Both the position numbers and the translations under genes were made by a program. The notes under the pieces are model-generated. The model worked only from the letters and a program-made list of their open reading frames with translations. It was not told the DNA's origin and did no database searches. From Sialis fuliginosa (Eukaryota; Arthropoda; Insecta; Megaloptera; Sialidae), in NCBI GenBank assembly GCA_961205875.1, contig OY540821.1, forward strand, positions 8,184,001-8,248,000: a stretch of 64,000 nucleotides of DNA. Reading direction: 5' to 3'. Shown one piece after another: positions 34,364 through 45,505 of the stretch. How positions within the stretch are numbered: the stretch's first letter is position 1; each line of letters opens with the position of its first letter.

Positions 34364-34704
34364 CAGTCGAACTCGGTTATACCGACATTCTAGTGACCAC
34401 AAATTATTTTTATATCACGAAAAAAAATTTTTATTCATATGCTAAGGGCCAAGGTAATAAAAAAATATGTATTTATTTCACATTATAAAATTATATTGTA
34501 TTCAAAATAATTAGAAAATGTTTACGATAAGAATACAGACTCCAACAGTTTTTTTTCTCAAATGAGGATAATACCGTACACATTATAAAAAAAAACAGGG
34601 AACTCAAAAAAAATTACAATTTTGACGTTATAGTCGAGTTAGTAATTCTGACGTTATAACCGAATTGTCGTTACACCCGATGTCGCAATAATCCAGTTCG
34701 ACTG
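34364..34704. mobile_element. 341 bp pogo-like MITE with CAGTCGAAC ends
   Basis: The left end CAGTCGAACTCGGTTATACC with GACATT matches the inverted right end CAGTCGAACTGGATTATTGC with GACATC, and TA flanks both ends. Near the right end CGGTTATAACG words recur, so the terminal motif is partly reiterated. CAGTNGAACCTCGGTTATA-type ends with a TA target are those of pogo/Tigger-group elements. No transposase is present. Confidence 0.9.
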
Positions 34705-34864
34705 TATTTTTTTTTGTTATTGCTTAAACATTTTTTTCCATTATTTAACCTGACAAATTTTTTTTAATTCAGTTCCTACTTTATTAGTTATTTTTTGATG
34801 ATATTCTAACAGTCGAAATTTTAATAGTTCTTAGCATTCTACTTAAAGCCTTGGCACTTTACAG

Positions 34865-34999
34865 AAACGATCTCCGTCACCGCTTCAATCTTGAAAATTT
34901 ATTACATGTTAGCTGCGTCAAAACGCAGCGCCATTTCGACGCAGCTAACATGCCACTTGTATTGAATTTGCAAGGTCGAAGCGGCGACGAATACCGTTT
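34865..34999. repeat. 135 bp GC-rich palindrome inside the left arm of G
   Basis: The perfect inner stem ATGTTAGCTGCGTC (34906-34919) and GACGCAGCTAACAT (34938-34951) is extended outwards by an imperfect stem, GTCACCGCTTCAATCTTG against CAAGGTCGAAGCGGCGAC, down to AAACG and CGTTT. The right arm of G runs directly from TTTACAGAAA to TAGACCGAGC without this block, so it is an insertion in one arm or a loss from the other. The 69-codon frame 34851-35060 passes through it and owes its protein-like look to this GC-rich block. Confidence 0.88.
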
Positions 35000-35229
35000 T
35001 AGACCGAGCTCTGATAGCAAAAAATGGTACGTCATCGAACACCTCAAATTTAAAAAGTGAAAATGGTTGGAAATAATGTAAACAACATATTAGACCCGGC
35101 AGACTATTAAAAATATGTTAATTGCTATGCTTAATGAATTTTTGAAATGAGTTAAAAAAACAATGAATATACCTTACAAAACACCTGCATGAAATTTACA
35201 CAGTTTATAGTAAATAATGTGCAATTTTT

Positions 35230-35925
35230 GAAAAAAAAATGCTGCTTAGCAATTTTTGTTAATTACCTTGTCTGCCTTAAATTTTTATAAGTTATAATTT
35301 TCAACAAAAGTACGTCACATAACACCTTTTTTTTATTTATAAAAAAATGAAGTTTGAGATCTCCCCTATCTGTTAAAACTTTGCTGCCTGGAAATTTTCG
35401 TTAATTACTATGTCTGCCTTAATTTTGAATGTGCAGCATCCATGCATGAGATGGATGTCCGGCTCAACCGTTGGCGTGACATAACACCTTTTTTCTTTTT
35501 TTTTTTAAATAAAGTTTGAGACCTCCTCTATGCTTATAAATTTGTGTGCCATCGAAAAAATGTTTTTTACTATGTCAGTCTTAATTTTTAAGCGCCGTGC
35601 CAATGATTTTTTTTCGTTTAAATAGTTTATACGCAGGCCGTGAAAAAACACCATCTTAATTTTTTTTCTAACATTAACTTTGAGACTTCTTATTGCATTA
35701 AAATTTTGCTGCCAGCAAAAAAAACGTTTTTTACTTTGTCAGTCTTAATTTTTTAAGCGCTACGACCACATTTTTTTGTTAAAAAAAATGTAATATAACC
35801 GTTGACAACTTTTTTTTTTTTTTTTTTTAATTATCAATCGAGGTTTTATATCTCTTTTATATATTAAGAGAGTTTTTTTATCGAAAAAATGTTTTTTACC
35901 AGGTCAGTCTTAAGGGGGAAAGCCA
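35230..35925. repeat. Degenerate ~150 bp tandem array in the left arm of G
   Basis: TTACTATGTCAGTCTTAATT or variants (TTACCTTGTCTGCCTTAA, TTACTTTGTCAGTCTTAATT, TTACCAGGTCAGTCTTAA) recur at about 35263, 35405, 35570, 35731 and 35896, that is every 142-165 bp. Each is preceded by a CATAACACC-type or poly-T block and a GTTTGAGAYCTCC block. The right arm repeats the same unit, inverted, with GGTGTTATGTGACGTAC at 37268 and 37410 (142 bp apart). Confidence 0.85.
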
Positions 35926-36170
35926 CTGTGATGTGATTGTCATTGTTTGAGAATTTTATATATGTATACCATATTATTTTGCGATCAGGTAGTAGACATC
36001 TTATTAAATATATATTCAACTTATTGAATACCAATTTTTATTGAAAAATATTAAAAATTAAAAAAGTTATGGGCCTCGATGTGACGACCAAAAAAATAAA
36101 TTCCTCTCCATTGTCACATCGAAATTTTGGTGAAGGGTTATCGAAATTTAGAAAAAGAATATACCTTCCC

Positions 36171-36460
36171 TGAATCTATTCTGATTATTTTCGCTATGAT
36201 GTCTGTGTGTCTGTCTGTTTGTAAGCGCAGTAACTCAAATACGACAAATCGTCGAAGGGTGAAATTTTATATTTAAGATTAAATTTTGTCTGGGAAGAAA
36301 ACCTCCTATTTTGAAAACAAATCTTCAAAAAAAAAATGACAAGAGTAAGCATCCGTTTCCGGTTTAGTAATTACGTTTAAAAAAATTAATTTGAGACATG
36401 CTGCAGAGAATATTATTATCTATAATTTATGTCTTTTAAATAATATTCTATTTTTTATTA
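36171..36460 (+). repeat. Family B fragment (B4) nested in element G
   Basis: TTTTCGCTATGATGTCTGTG, AACTCAAATACGACAAATCG, AGGGTGAAATTTTATATTTA, GGGAAGAAAACCTCCTATTT and CATCCGTTTCCGGTTTAGTA follow the family B order, ending in GAGAATATTATTATCTATAA. It lies in the central part of G. Confidence 0.75.
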
Positions 36461-36691
36461 TTTTTTTAAATCAATAAATTATATCGAATTTATCAGATAT
36501 TTGATTGAGCTTATAAAATATTTCATTGCAACGATTTAAATAAATAATTTGCTAGATTCAATCAATTATTTATTGCAACTATAGTAATTTTTTAATGTAT
36601 CAGAATAGTTAAAAATAATAATAAACATTCATAATTATTTCAAATAAAATAAATAGGGTTTACCCTAGAGTCTAGAGTCTAGACCCTAGAC

Positions 36692-37063
36692 CAGCGATCA
36701 CCAAAATAGGACCTGCGCGCCGGCCCTTCAAAGACTTACATCCGGCTCCCGATGAATATATAATATATAGAAATATTAATTTTATAAAATTTAATGATTT
36801 GATTGTTAATTCAGGACAATTATTTATTTAAAATTTAAATAAATCATTGTCGTGAATTCCAAAATCCTAATAGATGAATATCCTGCCTGGAGTACGCGTA
36901 CTCTCAGGGATACGCGAAAAAAAATTTATTATGGCGAAAAAAGATACAGTGGCACACCCCCTCCTCCCAACAAAAAACATAAGCTGTGTAAAAAGTTAAT
37001 TAAGCACCGAGCACTTGATAACTGATCTCCACAAATAAATAAAATGAAAGTTGGGAACCGCTG
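36692..37063. mobile_element. hAT-like ends nested in element G, possibly two fragments
   Basis: CAGCGATCACCAAAATAGGA at 36692 and, inverted, CAGCGGTTCCCAACTTTCAT ending at 37063 are hAT-type termini. The 8-mers outside (CCCTAGAC and ATCTATTG) do not match. The interior contains GGAGTACGCGTACTCTCAGG plus GATACGCG, a word typical of a different hAT group. Either one decayed element or two truncated ones. Confidence 0.55.
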
Positions 37064-37761
37064 ATCTATTGGGATTTGAGATAAGACTTGCAGGTAGTAG
37101 ATATTTCTTTGCTCGGAAACTTGAATATTACCATTTATCGAAATTCTATGAAAATAGTGCAGGCAAAATAAAAGTTTGCAGGTATTAATTAATAAAAATT
37201 GTTAGGCAGACAAGTTATAATAGATAGAGGTGATCTCAAACTTTATTTAAAAAAAAAAAAAAAAAAAGGTGTTATGTGACGTACTTTTGTTAAAAATTAT
37301 AGCTTATAAAAATTTAAGGCAGACAAGGTAATTAACAAAAATTTTCAGTCAGCAAAGTTTTAACAGATAGGGGAGATCTCAAACTTCATTTTTTTATAAA
37401 TAAAAAAAAGGTGTTATGTGACGTACTTTTGTTGAAAATTATAACTTATAAAAATTTAAGGCAGACAAGGTAATTAACAAAAATTGCTAAGCAGCATTTT
37501 TTTTTCAAAAATTGCACATTATTTACTATAAACTGTGTAAATTTCATGCAGGTGTTTTGTAAGGTATATTCATTGTTTTTTTAACTCATTTCAAAAATTC
37601 ATTAAGCATAGCAATTAACATATTTTTAATAGTCTGCCGGGTCTAATATGTTGTTTACATTATTTCCAACCATTTTCACTTTTTAAATTTGAGGTGTTCG
37701 ATGACGTACCATTTTTTGCTATCAGAGCTCGGTCTATTTCTGTAAACTGTCAAAGCTTAAA

Positions 37762-38648
37762 TCTAACGATGTTCAATTCAGAGAATCCCAGAATAAAAGG
37801 TTATTCAATTTATTTTAAATTTATTTTAAATAAATTGAATCAACAAATTTAAAGATGAACCCGTGGTCTAAAGATGAATAATTCTTGGTTATTCAATTCT
37901 TATAAAAAATAGTTCGTTCATCTTAGAAATAATTTATTTTGATGTCTAATAAAATATATAAAAAATCTTTTTCCGTTTTATCAATTAGGAGAGAAGGGTC
38001 TACAATTTTCTTATTTTTGCTTGAACGCTCCTTTAATAGATTTGACTTTGACTCACCCTGTATATAAAAATCAAGACATAAGATATCAAAACAATATTAA
38101 TGATATTGACAGAACGTTGTTACCTAGTCTAAATTTTGTTTCCCTCATCGATACAAAATCGAACAAAAGTTTTTCGGTCGTTTGTCAAAATAAAAATCTT
38201 TCAACTCAAGCAAAGTCACCTTTACGGTCATTTAGAATTTTGTCTAAAGAACTGTGTTTACGCTTTACCCACAATGCACTGTTTGGGTATTGTTGTCTAA
38301 GAAAAAACCTAGTACCTCAATGCATGTAATATTTATTGTACGTTATAAACGTTTGAAAACCATAAATTAACCACAGTTGGTTTACTATGGCTTTCTGATT
38401 TTTAAGTAAATATTTTACTTGAAATATACAAAAACTACCCCGTCTAATATTTATGATATTTTTCTGAATCGTATATTAACCAAAGTTTCAATTGTGAATT
38501 GATGACTAGTATTATGAAACAGACAGAAATGATTTTTTTTAAAAACATGTCATTAAATTTGTTTATATTATTTTTGAGGTTAAAAGAGATTAAGTTTAAG
38601 AAACTCAATTAAAAATTAGAGATATTTATAACGTAGTTGATTTTGTTT
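37762..38648. other. Unassigned region with a 102-codon orphan frame
   Basis: 38021-38329 (plus) is open for 102 codons starting MNAPLIDLTLTHPVYKNQDI. It has mixed composition and no domain I recognise. About one or two frames this long are expected by chance in the window, and its upstream part contains CACCCTGTATA, a TIR-element word. I do not call it a gene. Short AATTTATTTTAAAT repeats lie at 37805-37840. Confidence 0.35.
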
Positions 38649-39364
38649 CCTCGCAATATCGAAGATACGAGAAGCTTTGTGATCGTTTTAGATTGAGACA
38701 AAAAAAATGTTCTCCGATTTTAAAATTTTAAATTGATCTTTCCGTTTCACGTCAAGACAAACACTTTTCGTTCTGTGGCTGTCTGTCTGTCCGTCCGTAT
38801 GTCCCCTGAATCCTTGGTCGGATGGATGGGTCTGGCTTGAAGACGGTACCATTTCATAATCATCAAAATCGTGTGTAAGGAGGAGGGGTGATATCCCAAA
38901 ATATTTATTTTTTCAAGTTATCTCAAGATTCTCAAGAACGACACATGTTACGTGAAAATTTTATAGAATATTTTTTGTAGAGCATTAAATTTCCTATAAA
39001 TAATAGTCTACAAAGATTATTGTAAAATATTGCCTTACAAAGATTTATCTCAATTTATTTTAAAAAATCGTGTTTTTTTTTCCTAAATTGATATTTGCTT
39101 GGACACATTAAATCTCATTTTGACGTTTGTATAACTTTAGATTTAGATTGAAACTGTCAAAAAATTAAAAATATACGAAAAAATAATCAGGTGCGTCTTA
39201 AGAACTAATATTTTTTAGTAATATTGTATAAAAATTAAATGGTTAACCAATTCCAAACAATTTATCTAAGCACTATCGGTTTTTATTTAAATTGTTCAAT
39301 AATTAACTACCTTCGGTGAATTTAGCACGAGGAAGCACTGTGCATTTACTTGGCAGATGTTGTA
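38649..39364 (+). mobile_element. Family C copy (C2), most complete
   Basis: It begins TTTCCTCGCAATATCGAAGA with TACGAGAAGC, then TTTCCGTTTCACGTCAAGAC, a CTGTCTGTCTGTCCGTCCGT tract, GATTCTCAAGAACGACACAT and TTTGACGTTTGTATAACTTT, and ends GAATTTAGCACGAGGAAGCA with CTTGGCAGATGT. All other family C copies are subsets of this one. No inverted termini beyond about 8 bp (TTCCTCGC and its complement) were seen, so the class is undetermined. Confidence 0.85.
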
Positions 39365-40494
39365 GTTTCATTGCGTAACTCCCCTATATAGGTTTAGAGA
39401 GGTTCTACTGTAATATTAAAAATTTAAATTCATCCAATACGTTGTAATACAAAAAAAACGAAAACAAAAGTTTCTTGACATTCGTGGAACATTAAATTCT
39501 CAGATAATATATATTTTTACGAACATTTTCATTAAATGTTATACATATACTTCTCACCGCGGTCTGAAATGCCGCTGCTGTGAGGTATTATCATATCAAA
39601 TTTGAAATTCAAAAAAGCTTGTCGCTCAATCCGAACTTATATAACATTTCTCAAGATGTTGAAATGAAAAAGTCTGATCACTGAAAGAAATCTGACGTAA
39701 CGTTAAGACGATGTGATATATAAATTTATTTCCTAAAAAAAATTTTTACCGCGAGCTATTTTAAATTTTCTCGCTACTGTTGTCGTACAATGCATTTGAA
39801 ATGAAATTATTGTAGAGTGTGAAAATGTAATGTAATGGGTAGTTATTATCATTGCAGTGTAAATATGTTAATTATTGTTAATTATAACCGTTTTAATTGC
39901 AATTGACAAATATTCTGTCAATTTGTCATTACTAGGTTATTTTTAATTTATTATAATTCCTACCCATATAAAACTAGACAGTCTGTCTGCATAATGTAAA
40001 TACATTGTGCTTTTTTAGGGTTTTGTTAAAACGGAAAGGATCTAGTAACGTACCGAGGCTGGGGAAAATGGGGCGGCCATCCCGGGTGATAAATTTTGAA
40101 AAGAAATTATTAAATATATATAAATATAAAATTATTATAAAAAAGGTCATCAAAATTAGTAGAAGACGCAAAAAATTTTGATTGGGGCGGCAAATTTGAT
40201 AAATCAAGAACTAATTTTTTCATATTTATTTTTTTAATTAAAAATACCTTATTTTATTTAGTAGGATGCGATATAAAACATTATCGAGCCCCACAAATTT
40301 TGTTAATTTAAGACGAAAATTACTAAACCGATTTTTTTGGGACATTCACAATTAAGAAGCCTAAGGTCCTAGAATTACTAATTGCGCGAGTATTCACCGA
40401 TTTCGATGTACACTATATTTTTTTTATTTTGCAAGGTTCAACTTATATTTGACAGAAATCTTTTAAACTGTTCCAATTTTTATTTTAAAATATC
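39365..40494. other. Unassigned A+T-rich region
   Basis: A less A+T-rich patch at 39540-39790 contains no recognisable frame. A 77-codon minus frame (39974-40207) is of chance length. Nothing bounded was found. Confidence 0.4.
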
Positions 40495-40915
40495 TGCCAT
40501 GGGAGCTACTGGACTTTCTTATACGTAACACTGAGAGTAAAAAATGTGCGTGTTCCAAATTTATTGAAAAATATTTCAAACTAATCAAGAAAGAATAAAA
40601 TTAATGGCTCATAAATTATAGATAATAATATTCTCTACAAAATGTATCAAATAAATTCATTTTTTTGAAAAAATGAATAGAACATGCTTGATCTTTTTTC
40701 TCTAATTCACACCGTTTCAATATAATTAGAAAAATTCAAAAATCGACATCAGTAAACATCCGTATCCGGTTGAAAGATCGTTTTCAAAAATAGGAGGTTT
40801 TCTTCTCAGACAAAAATGAATCTTAAATACAAAATTTCAGCCTTTTACAATTCGTCGTATTTGAGTTTACAGTCCGACCGACACACAAATATCATTGCGA
40901 AAATAGTGGATTAAG
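40495..40915 (-). mobile_element. Family B copy (B5)
   Basis: CTTTCTTATACGTAACACTG with AGAGT at 40514, ATAATATTCTCTACAAAATG, AACATCCGTATCCGGTTGAA, AATAGGAGGTTTTCTTCTCA, ACAATTCGTCGTATTTGAGT and a final ATATCATTGCGAAAATAGT read as the reverse of B4 and B6. Confidence 0.8.
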
Positions 40916-41439
40916 GGAAGGTGAAAATGGATAATTTCATTAAAATCCGGATTTCGAAAAAAATCGGCTTTACAATACTTGTATTATGCTATGTATATTT
41001 CATATACATGAGTATAAGAAAGTAAAAATGTAACAGTTTAGTTACAATGTAATTCTATGACGTTAGTATTTATGTATTAAAATTTTATAATTACATACCC
41101 ATGCCGTTGTATTGACGCAAATGTATTCACATAAACGTAATACTGTTAGCAGATAATTAATTTATTATTACTAATGACAGAAAACATACAACCATACTGA
41201 ATATAGCAATTATTAATCAGCTTTATAATTACAAACTCATAAAACAACTAGTTTTCATATTTTGTTTATTATGTTAAATCGTCTTCATTTTGGTAATTTG
41301 CATTTATAAATTACTGCAATACATTTAACGCTCGTTTTAAAGTTGACTTTTATAATATACTGATAAATTTATAGTACATTTTTTAACAGTTCAGATACCA
41401 ATGCGAATAATCAGTGGCAGAACTTGGGGGCCAATTTCC

Positions 41440-41473
41440 TCCCCCCCCCAACATTTTCAGTGGGGGGGGGGGG
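41440..41473. repeat. C-run facing a G-run
   Basis: A run of nine to ten C (to 41449) is followed, after 12 bp, by a run of 12 G (41462-41473). The two runs can pair as a hairpin, or the G-run could form a quadruplex. Confidence 0.8.
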
Positions 41474-41624
41474 CAATGACTACTCTTTGCCCCCTCAAAA
41501 TTTAGATCCTGTTTTTTTAGAGCGGATTTGAAGCGACGTGCAATTATACAAATCTGTTTTCTGTCATTTTTTAATTCTTAATAACTGATGAGTCGAGTCA
41601 GAGACAAAGAAAAAAAAGTGACTA

Positions 41625-41712
41625 CAGTGAAACCTCCTTAATACGTCCTGGCATCTTCCATAAGACCCCATGTTAAAATATTTCGTTAGGACGTACTAAC
41701 AAGGTTCCACTG
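41625..41712. mobile_element. 88 bp pogo/Tigger-like mini-MITE
   Basis: CAGTGAAACCTCCTTAATAC with GTCCT at one end matches the inverted other end CAGTGGAACCTTGTTAGTAC with GTCCT, and TA flanks both sides (41623-41624, 41713-41714). CAGTGRAACCT ends with a TA target are characteristic of pogo/Tigger elements. Almost the whole 88 bp is arm. Confidence 0.9.
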
Positions 41713-41744
41713 TAATTCTATTTTTTAATAAAAATATTTAAAAA

Positions 41745-41952
41745 GTTCTATATTTACCTTTTGAATGGCATATCTTCAAATTCAGATTCTGATAAAATTT
41801 ATATAAAGACAACTCGGTATAATAAATATAATCTTTCAAATAAAAAAAAATTCGTCCAAATGGGTGGATATTTGTCGGAGATGCCCGAACATATATACAG
41901 AATACATATATACTGTCGAACTGAAAACTTTATCTTTTTTTAAAGTCGGTTA
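41745..41952 (-). repeat. Family D copy (D4)
   Basis: On the minus strand it opens CCGACTTTAAAAAAAGATAA with CCGAACTTTC-type words and carries ATATATTCGGGCATCTCCGA, CAAATATCCACCCATTTGGA and TATCAGAATCTGAATTTG. It is followed immediately by family E copy E2. Confidence 0.7.
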
Positions 41953-41980
41953 TAAAATCCAACTGTATTTAATTAATTTA

Positions 41981-42223
41981 GTTAGTTATGGAATTTAGAG
42001 CAGTGATACTTCAACTTATTATAACACAGTTAGCGACTCTGACCGTACAAAATAATTTTTATAATATCGCCACTGTTTTAATACCATTGGTGTTTATTTA
42101 TCACGCGTGCACGAAAATTGTCAAACACTTCATGAAATTTCAAGGGAACTGTCAGATAGGTTTTAAACCTCATTTGAAAGTGCTTGCAAGCTATCAAATT
42201 TTATTAACTCGTTTATTATTAGT
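41981..42223 (-). mobile_element. Family E copy (E2)
   Basis: It runs from TAGTTATGGAATTTAGAGCA through ACAGTTAGCGACTCTGACCG and CCTCATTTGAAAGTGCTTGC to a degraded CTCGTTTATTATTAG end, in orientation opposite to E1 and E3. An 82-codon plus frame (41988-42236, starting MEFRAVILQLI) covers it and is shared in part by other copies (see findings). Confidence 0.8.
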
Positions 42224-45021
42224 TTATAACACTTAACAAACTTTTTAATATAATATAATTAATACATATTAAAAATTAAAATCATCCTGTATATATTGAA
42301 ATGATGACTGTTGACTGTTGATGTTGTTGCTATTTAAAGATGACTGCGTCATTCACTTGAAATATCGGTTCTCTAATTAGACAGAATGTTTAACTAAAAT
42401 CTTTAGTGAAAACAGATGCTTAAATGATTCAACTTATACCGAGAAATACAATTCAAATTTCTTTTATTGTTTTGGCAGGAAATCAGAAGTGACAACTGAA
42501 TTAGATTAAAAAACCACAACAATTAAGACAGTCTATTAGAGAATATTAAAGACCAGTTAATTTAACTTTATTCGCTTCGTTAAAAGTACAGTCACAACTA
42601 AAAGTGACTTATTATTTAAAAGAAATATTTGCATTTTATGTAAAGATGTTATAAAAAAAATTTACAAGTGCGAGTTCAACTCGCGCCCTGTGGGTTCCGT
42701 ACCGTTATATATAATTTATTTACAGTCCCAGTTTTGTATTGTTTATTATAGCATATACGTATGAACGTGTTTTTTACTCTACTTTACAACGATATGTCAC
42801 TCGTCATATTTATTTTCAAAAATTATTTCAAATATTATTTGACTCTCCTCTTGCTTCTGAGCATCCTTGTTTATTAATAAGACTTTGTAAATACTGTCCT
42901 TTAATCAACTAAAAGTACAAATAAATGAAACAACTGACAGTTTTTTTTTAAACAATTTTCAATCGAGAGTTTTTGCGAGACTTATAAATTAAGTTGATAT
43001 CGTTTCGATCACGTTTCGTTCCAATCTAAGTCAATCTTGTCTCAGAACGAGACTAAAACCGAGAAGTATTGTCACGGCATGCATTATTTTTAAAACTAAT
43101 CTAAATTCTGTGTGATTTATAGTTTCATAGTCCTATGTCGTCGCTAAACACAAGAGACTTTTTTATCTTCCCTGTAGGTAATATTCTTTTGTGTAAGAAA
43201 GAACGTAATATCTAATTATAAAATGTTGTTATAAGAAGCTAAAATATACTCTTCATGATAAAATGTCTGAAATAACAAAATAAAAATTAAGATCGTTCTA
43301 ACCGCAAAAAGGTTGTTAAATGTCACATCCGCGACGAAGCAGTAAATGAAAGAGAAGAATACAGAAAACAACTCAAGAATTATATACTCTATACATACGT
43401 GTACGGGGTTTATATACCAATGTAAAATATACATGCCCACGTGAAAATCTTTGTCATCTTTTAAATGTAAGAGTACAAAGTTGAGAGCTTATGAAAAAAA
43501 ATGTATTTTGTTCTATGAAAAGATTCCTGATTAAAATAAGTTTACAAAATACATATAATATAGATTTTATTTTTGTTTTTTCTAGGGCAGCACGCGAGGC
43601 GAAGCAAAATGAAAATTAGGTAAGTCTCGATTTTTGTAAACTTTAATATCTTGTGAATATTTTTCTAAAAATAGTTTTTCCCGATGTAAGAAAGCGTTAA
43701 TTCATATAACGCTAATTTTTAAATAAATGGGTTCATTAGGGCTTAAACTTAATATATTCCATTTTGAGATCTTGAATTCCAATATGTGCAATTTTTCACG
43801 TTTTGTACTTTATCTCTGACACTATCCCGAAATTCGACAAAATTGTAGAATACTTTTTGGTTCTCTATAAAATTACAAAGTAAACAAAAAAAATTAATTC
43901 GCTACGCTCATTGATTTCGAATGATATTTTTTGACCAAAAATGCTCAAAAATCACGTTTTCGTATGTATATTGCCCCGTACATTTTTTTAACAACTCAGA
44001 TTAGAAAATTTCATAGGGCTTTATTTATACTACTAGACTGGAGGCATCCATTATTTTAAAATTTATCATCGAAAAAATAATATTGAACTATTTTTAACAT
44101 AATTTGAATTTAGCTTTCAAAATGTATACAAAAACATCAATTATCTTTAACATAGTCTCACGAAATGATAATCCAGTTTGTTTTTATCGTATAGGTATAT
44201 GAATATAAGAAATATACCTAGTATATAGTATATCTTGTAAAACCGAGATTCTCAGCAAAATTTTTGACAAGACAAAAAAACAAATTTCATATTGCCTCTG
44301 TCTCGTCTCATTAAAATTTATGTGATTTCAACTCATTCAAATCGACTCGATCTCGTTTCGAGACCTAATGTATCTAAGCCTTTTATTTAAAATATTTAAT
44401 TAGATTACAATCTATGTATTATAAAAATAATTTGTCATATCCCAAAATTAACAATAGAAGATATACAAATTTCACCTTTATTTTTATCGATTTAGAGACC
44501 CTAAAAACTTGTAGTTTCGTTCAAAATACTTTATTATACAGTTTCTGCAAAAACAAATAAAAATTATTATTAATGTAAACGTAATCAAAATGTAGGTATT
44601 TATTATTTTCTATTTCGTATTCAAATTTATCAAATTTAAAACCCTTATATTCAAATAAACTACACCGAAACCTAATCCAATCATATATTAATTTAAATAC
44701 ATGAAATACAAATTACATAATAACATTGTCAATTTAAATAATTGAATTTAAAAAATAGCGGCAGTGAATAAAATACTATACACTCATTTTCTGATAAAAG
44801 CAATAGCAATCTGAATAAATACACATAAATAAATAAAAAGCATTACTAAATTATTTATGCTCGAGTGAGACGGACAATGTTACGGGGGTGGAGAAGGTGA
44901 TGCACAATACTGCAATTGCATTCTCTGAAATACATAGGCGCCGACATTAACGAAATAAAAATATATGTCATTTTAAATCTAGAAAAGATTATACTATACA
45001 TTTGAAATGTTAACTACCTTT
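42224..45021. other. Unassigned A+T-rich region with TE scraps
   Basis: 42663-42705 holds CAAGTGCGAGTTCAACTCGC with GGGTTCCGTACC, a motif I recall from insect retroposons. 42772-42840 repeats part of the arm of foldback H. 42990-43075 and 44270-44370 are rich in CTCG/CGAG words like those near 2.7 and 3.3 kb. 43585-43615 has CAGCACGCGAGGCGAAGC. A 74-codon minus frame (43216-43440) is of chance length. No gene was recognised. Confidence 0.4.
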
Positions 45022-45302
45022 ATGTCCGATCGCAAATTTGCTAGCTTCTAAGCACTTTCAAATGAGATATCAAACTTATATGACAGTTCTTTTGGAGTTT
45101 GTTGAAGATTTTGACAAGATTTGCGCACGCGTTGTAGGTAAGCACCAAAGGTATTAAAACAGTGGTGATATTATGAAAATTATTTTGTACGGTCAAAGAT
45201 GCCAACTGTGTTACAATTAGTTGAAGTGTCACTGCTCTAAGTTCCATAGCTAATCCATAGATACTAGTGCAAAATTAATACCTCCTTTATAATACCGGGC
45301 AT
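45022..45302 (+). mobile_element. Family E copy (E3), nearly complete
   Basis: It starts ATGTCCGATCGCAAATTTGC with TAGC and ends CTCCTTTATAATACCGGGCA with T. Internal blocks match E1 and E5. The minus strand has a 68-codon frame (45247-45041) homologous to the frame in E2. Confidence 0.85.
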
Positions 45303-45505
45303 TAGAATCAGAATTATTGATAATAATAAAATATAGCATGTAAACCAAGTATATTATTATTTGTAAGAACTGAGTTGGCGCATATGTCAGTATATATGTA
45401 TACAGTGGAACCACTCATCTGAAAACTGAAAGGGAATAAATGTTGTGTATGGAATACACAAATAAATATTGATATTTCTATTCTACCCTCTGTAGAATTG
45501 CTAGA

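Larger units (their letters stand above)
34843..37761. mobile_element. 2.9 kb foldback-like element with long composite inverted repeats (G)
   Basis: The outer ends TTAAAGCCTTGGCACTTTAC and (inverted) TTTAAGCTTTGACAGTTTAC pair. After a gap, 35001-35400 is the near-exact inverse of about 37345-37735: AGACCGAGCTCTGATAGCAA, AATGGTACGTCATCGAACAC, AACATATTAGACCCGGCAGA, TTACAAAACACCTGCATGAA and GTACGTCACATAACACC all reappear inverted. Arms continue into degenerate ~142-165 bp repeats (about five units on the left, two clear ones on the right). The centre, 35930-37190, holds a family B fragment and hAT-like ends. The architecture recalls foldback elements, but I cannot name the family. No convincing target duplication was seen. 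No transposase frame was found. Confidence 0.88.

Noticed and set aside
34851..35060. 69-codon frame with protein-like sequence (RSGDEYRFRP and similar)
   Set aside because: Its GC-rich first half is a near-perfect palindrome inserted in a transposon arm, and the rest is arm sequence. Reading through a palindrome makes both strands look coding.
34843..37761. TTAA target duplication (piggyBac type) for element G
   Set aside because: TTAA occurs at both ends but at different offsets relative to the paired arms, so it does not work as a duplication of one site.
38021..38329. 102-codon frame starting MNAPLIDLTLTH
   Set aside because: Length is within chance for this A+T content, no family is recognised, and a TIR-element word lies at its start.
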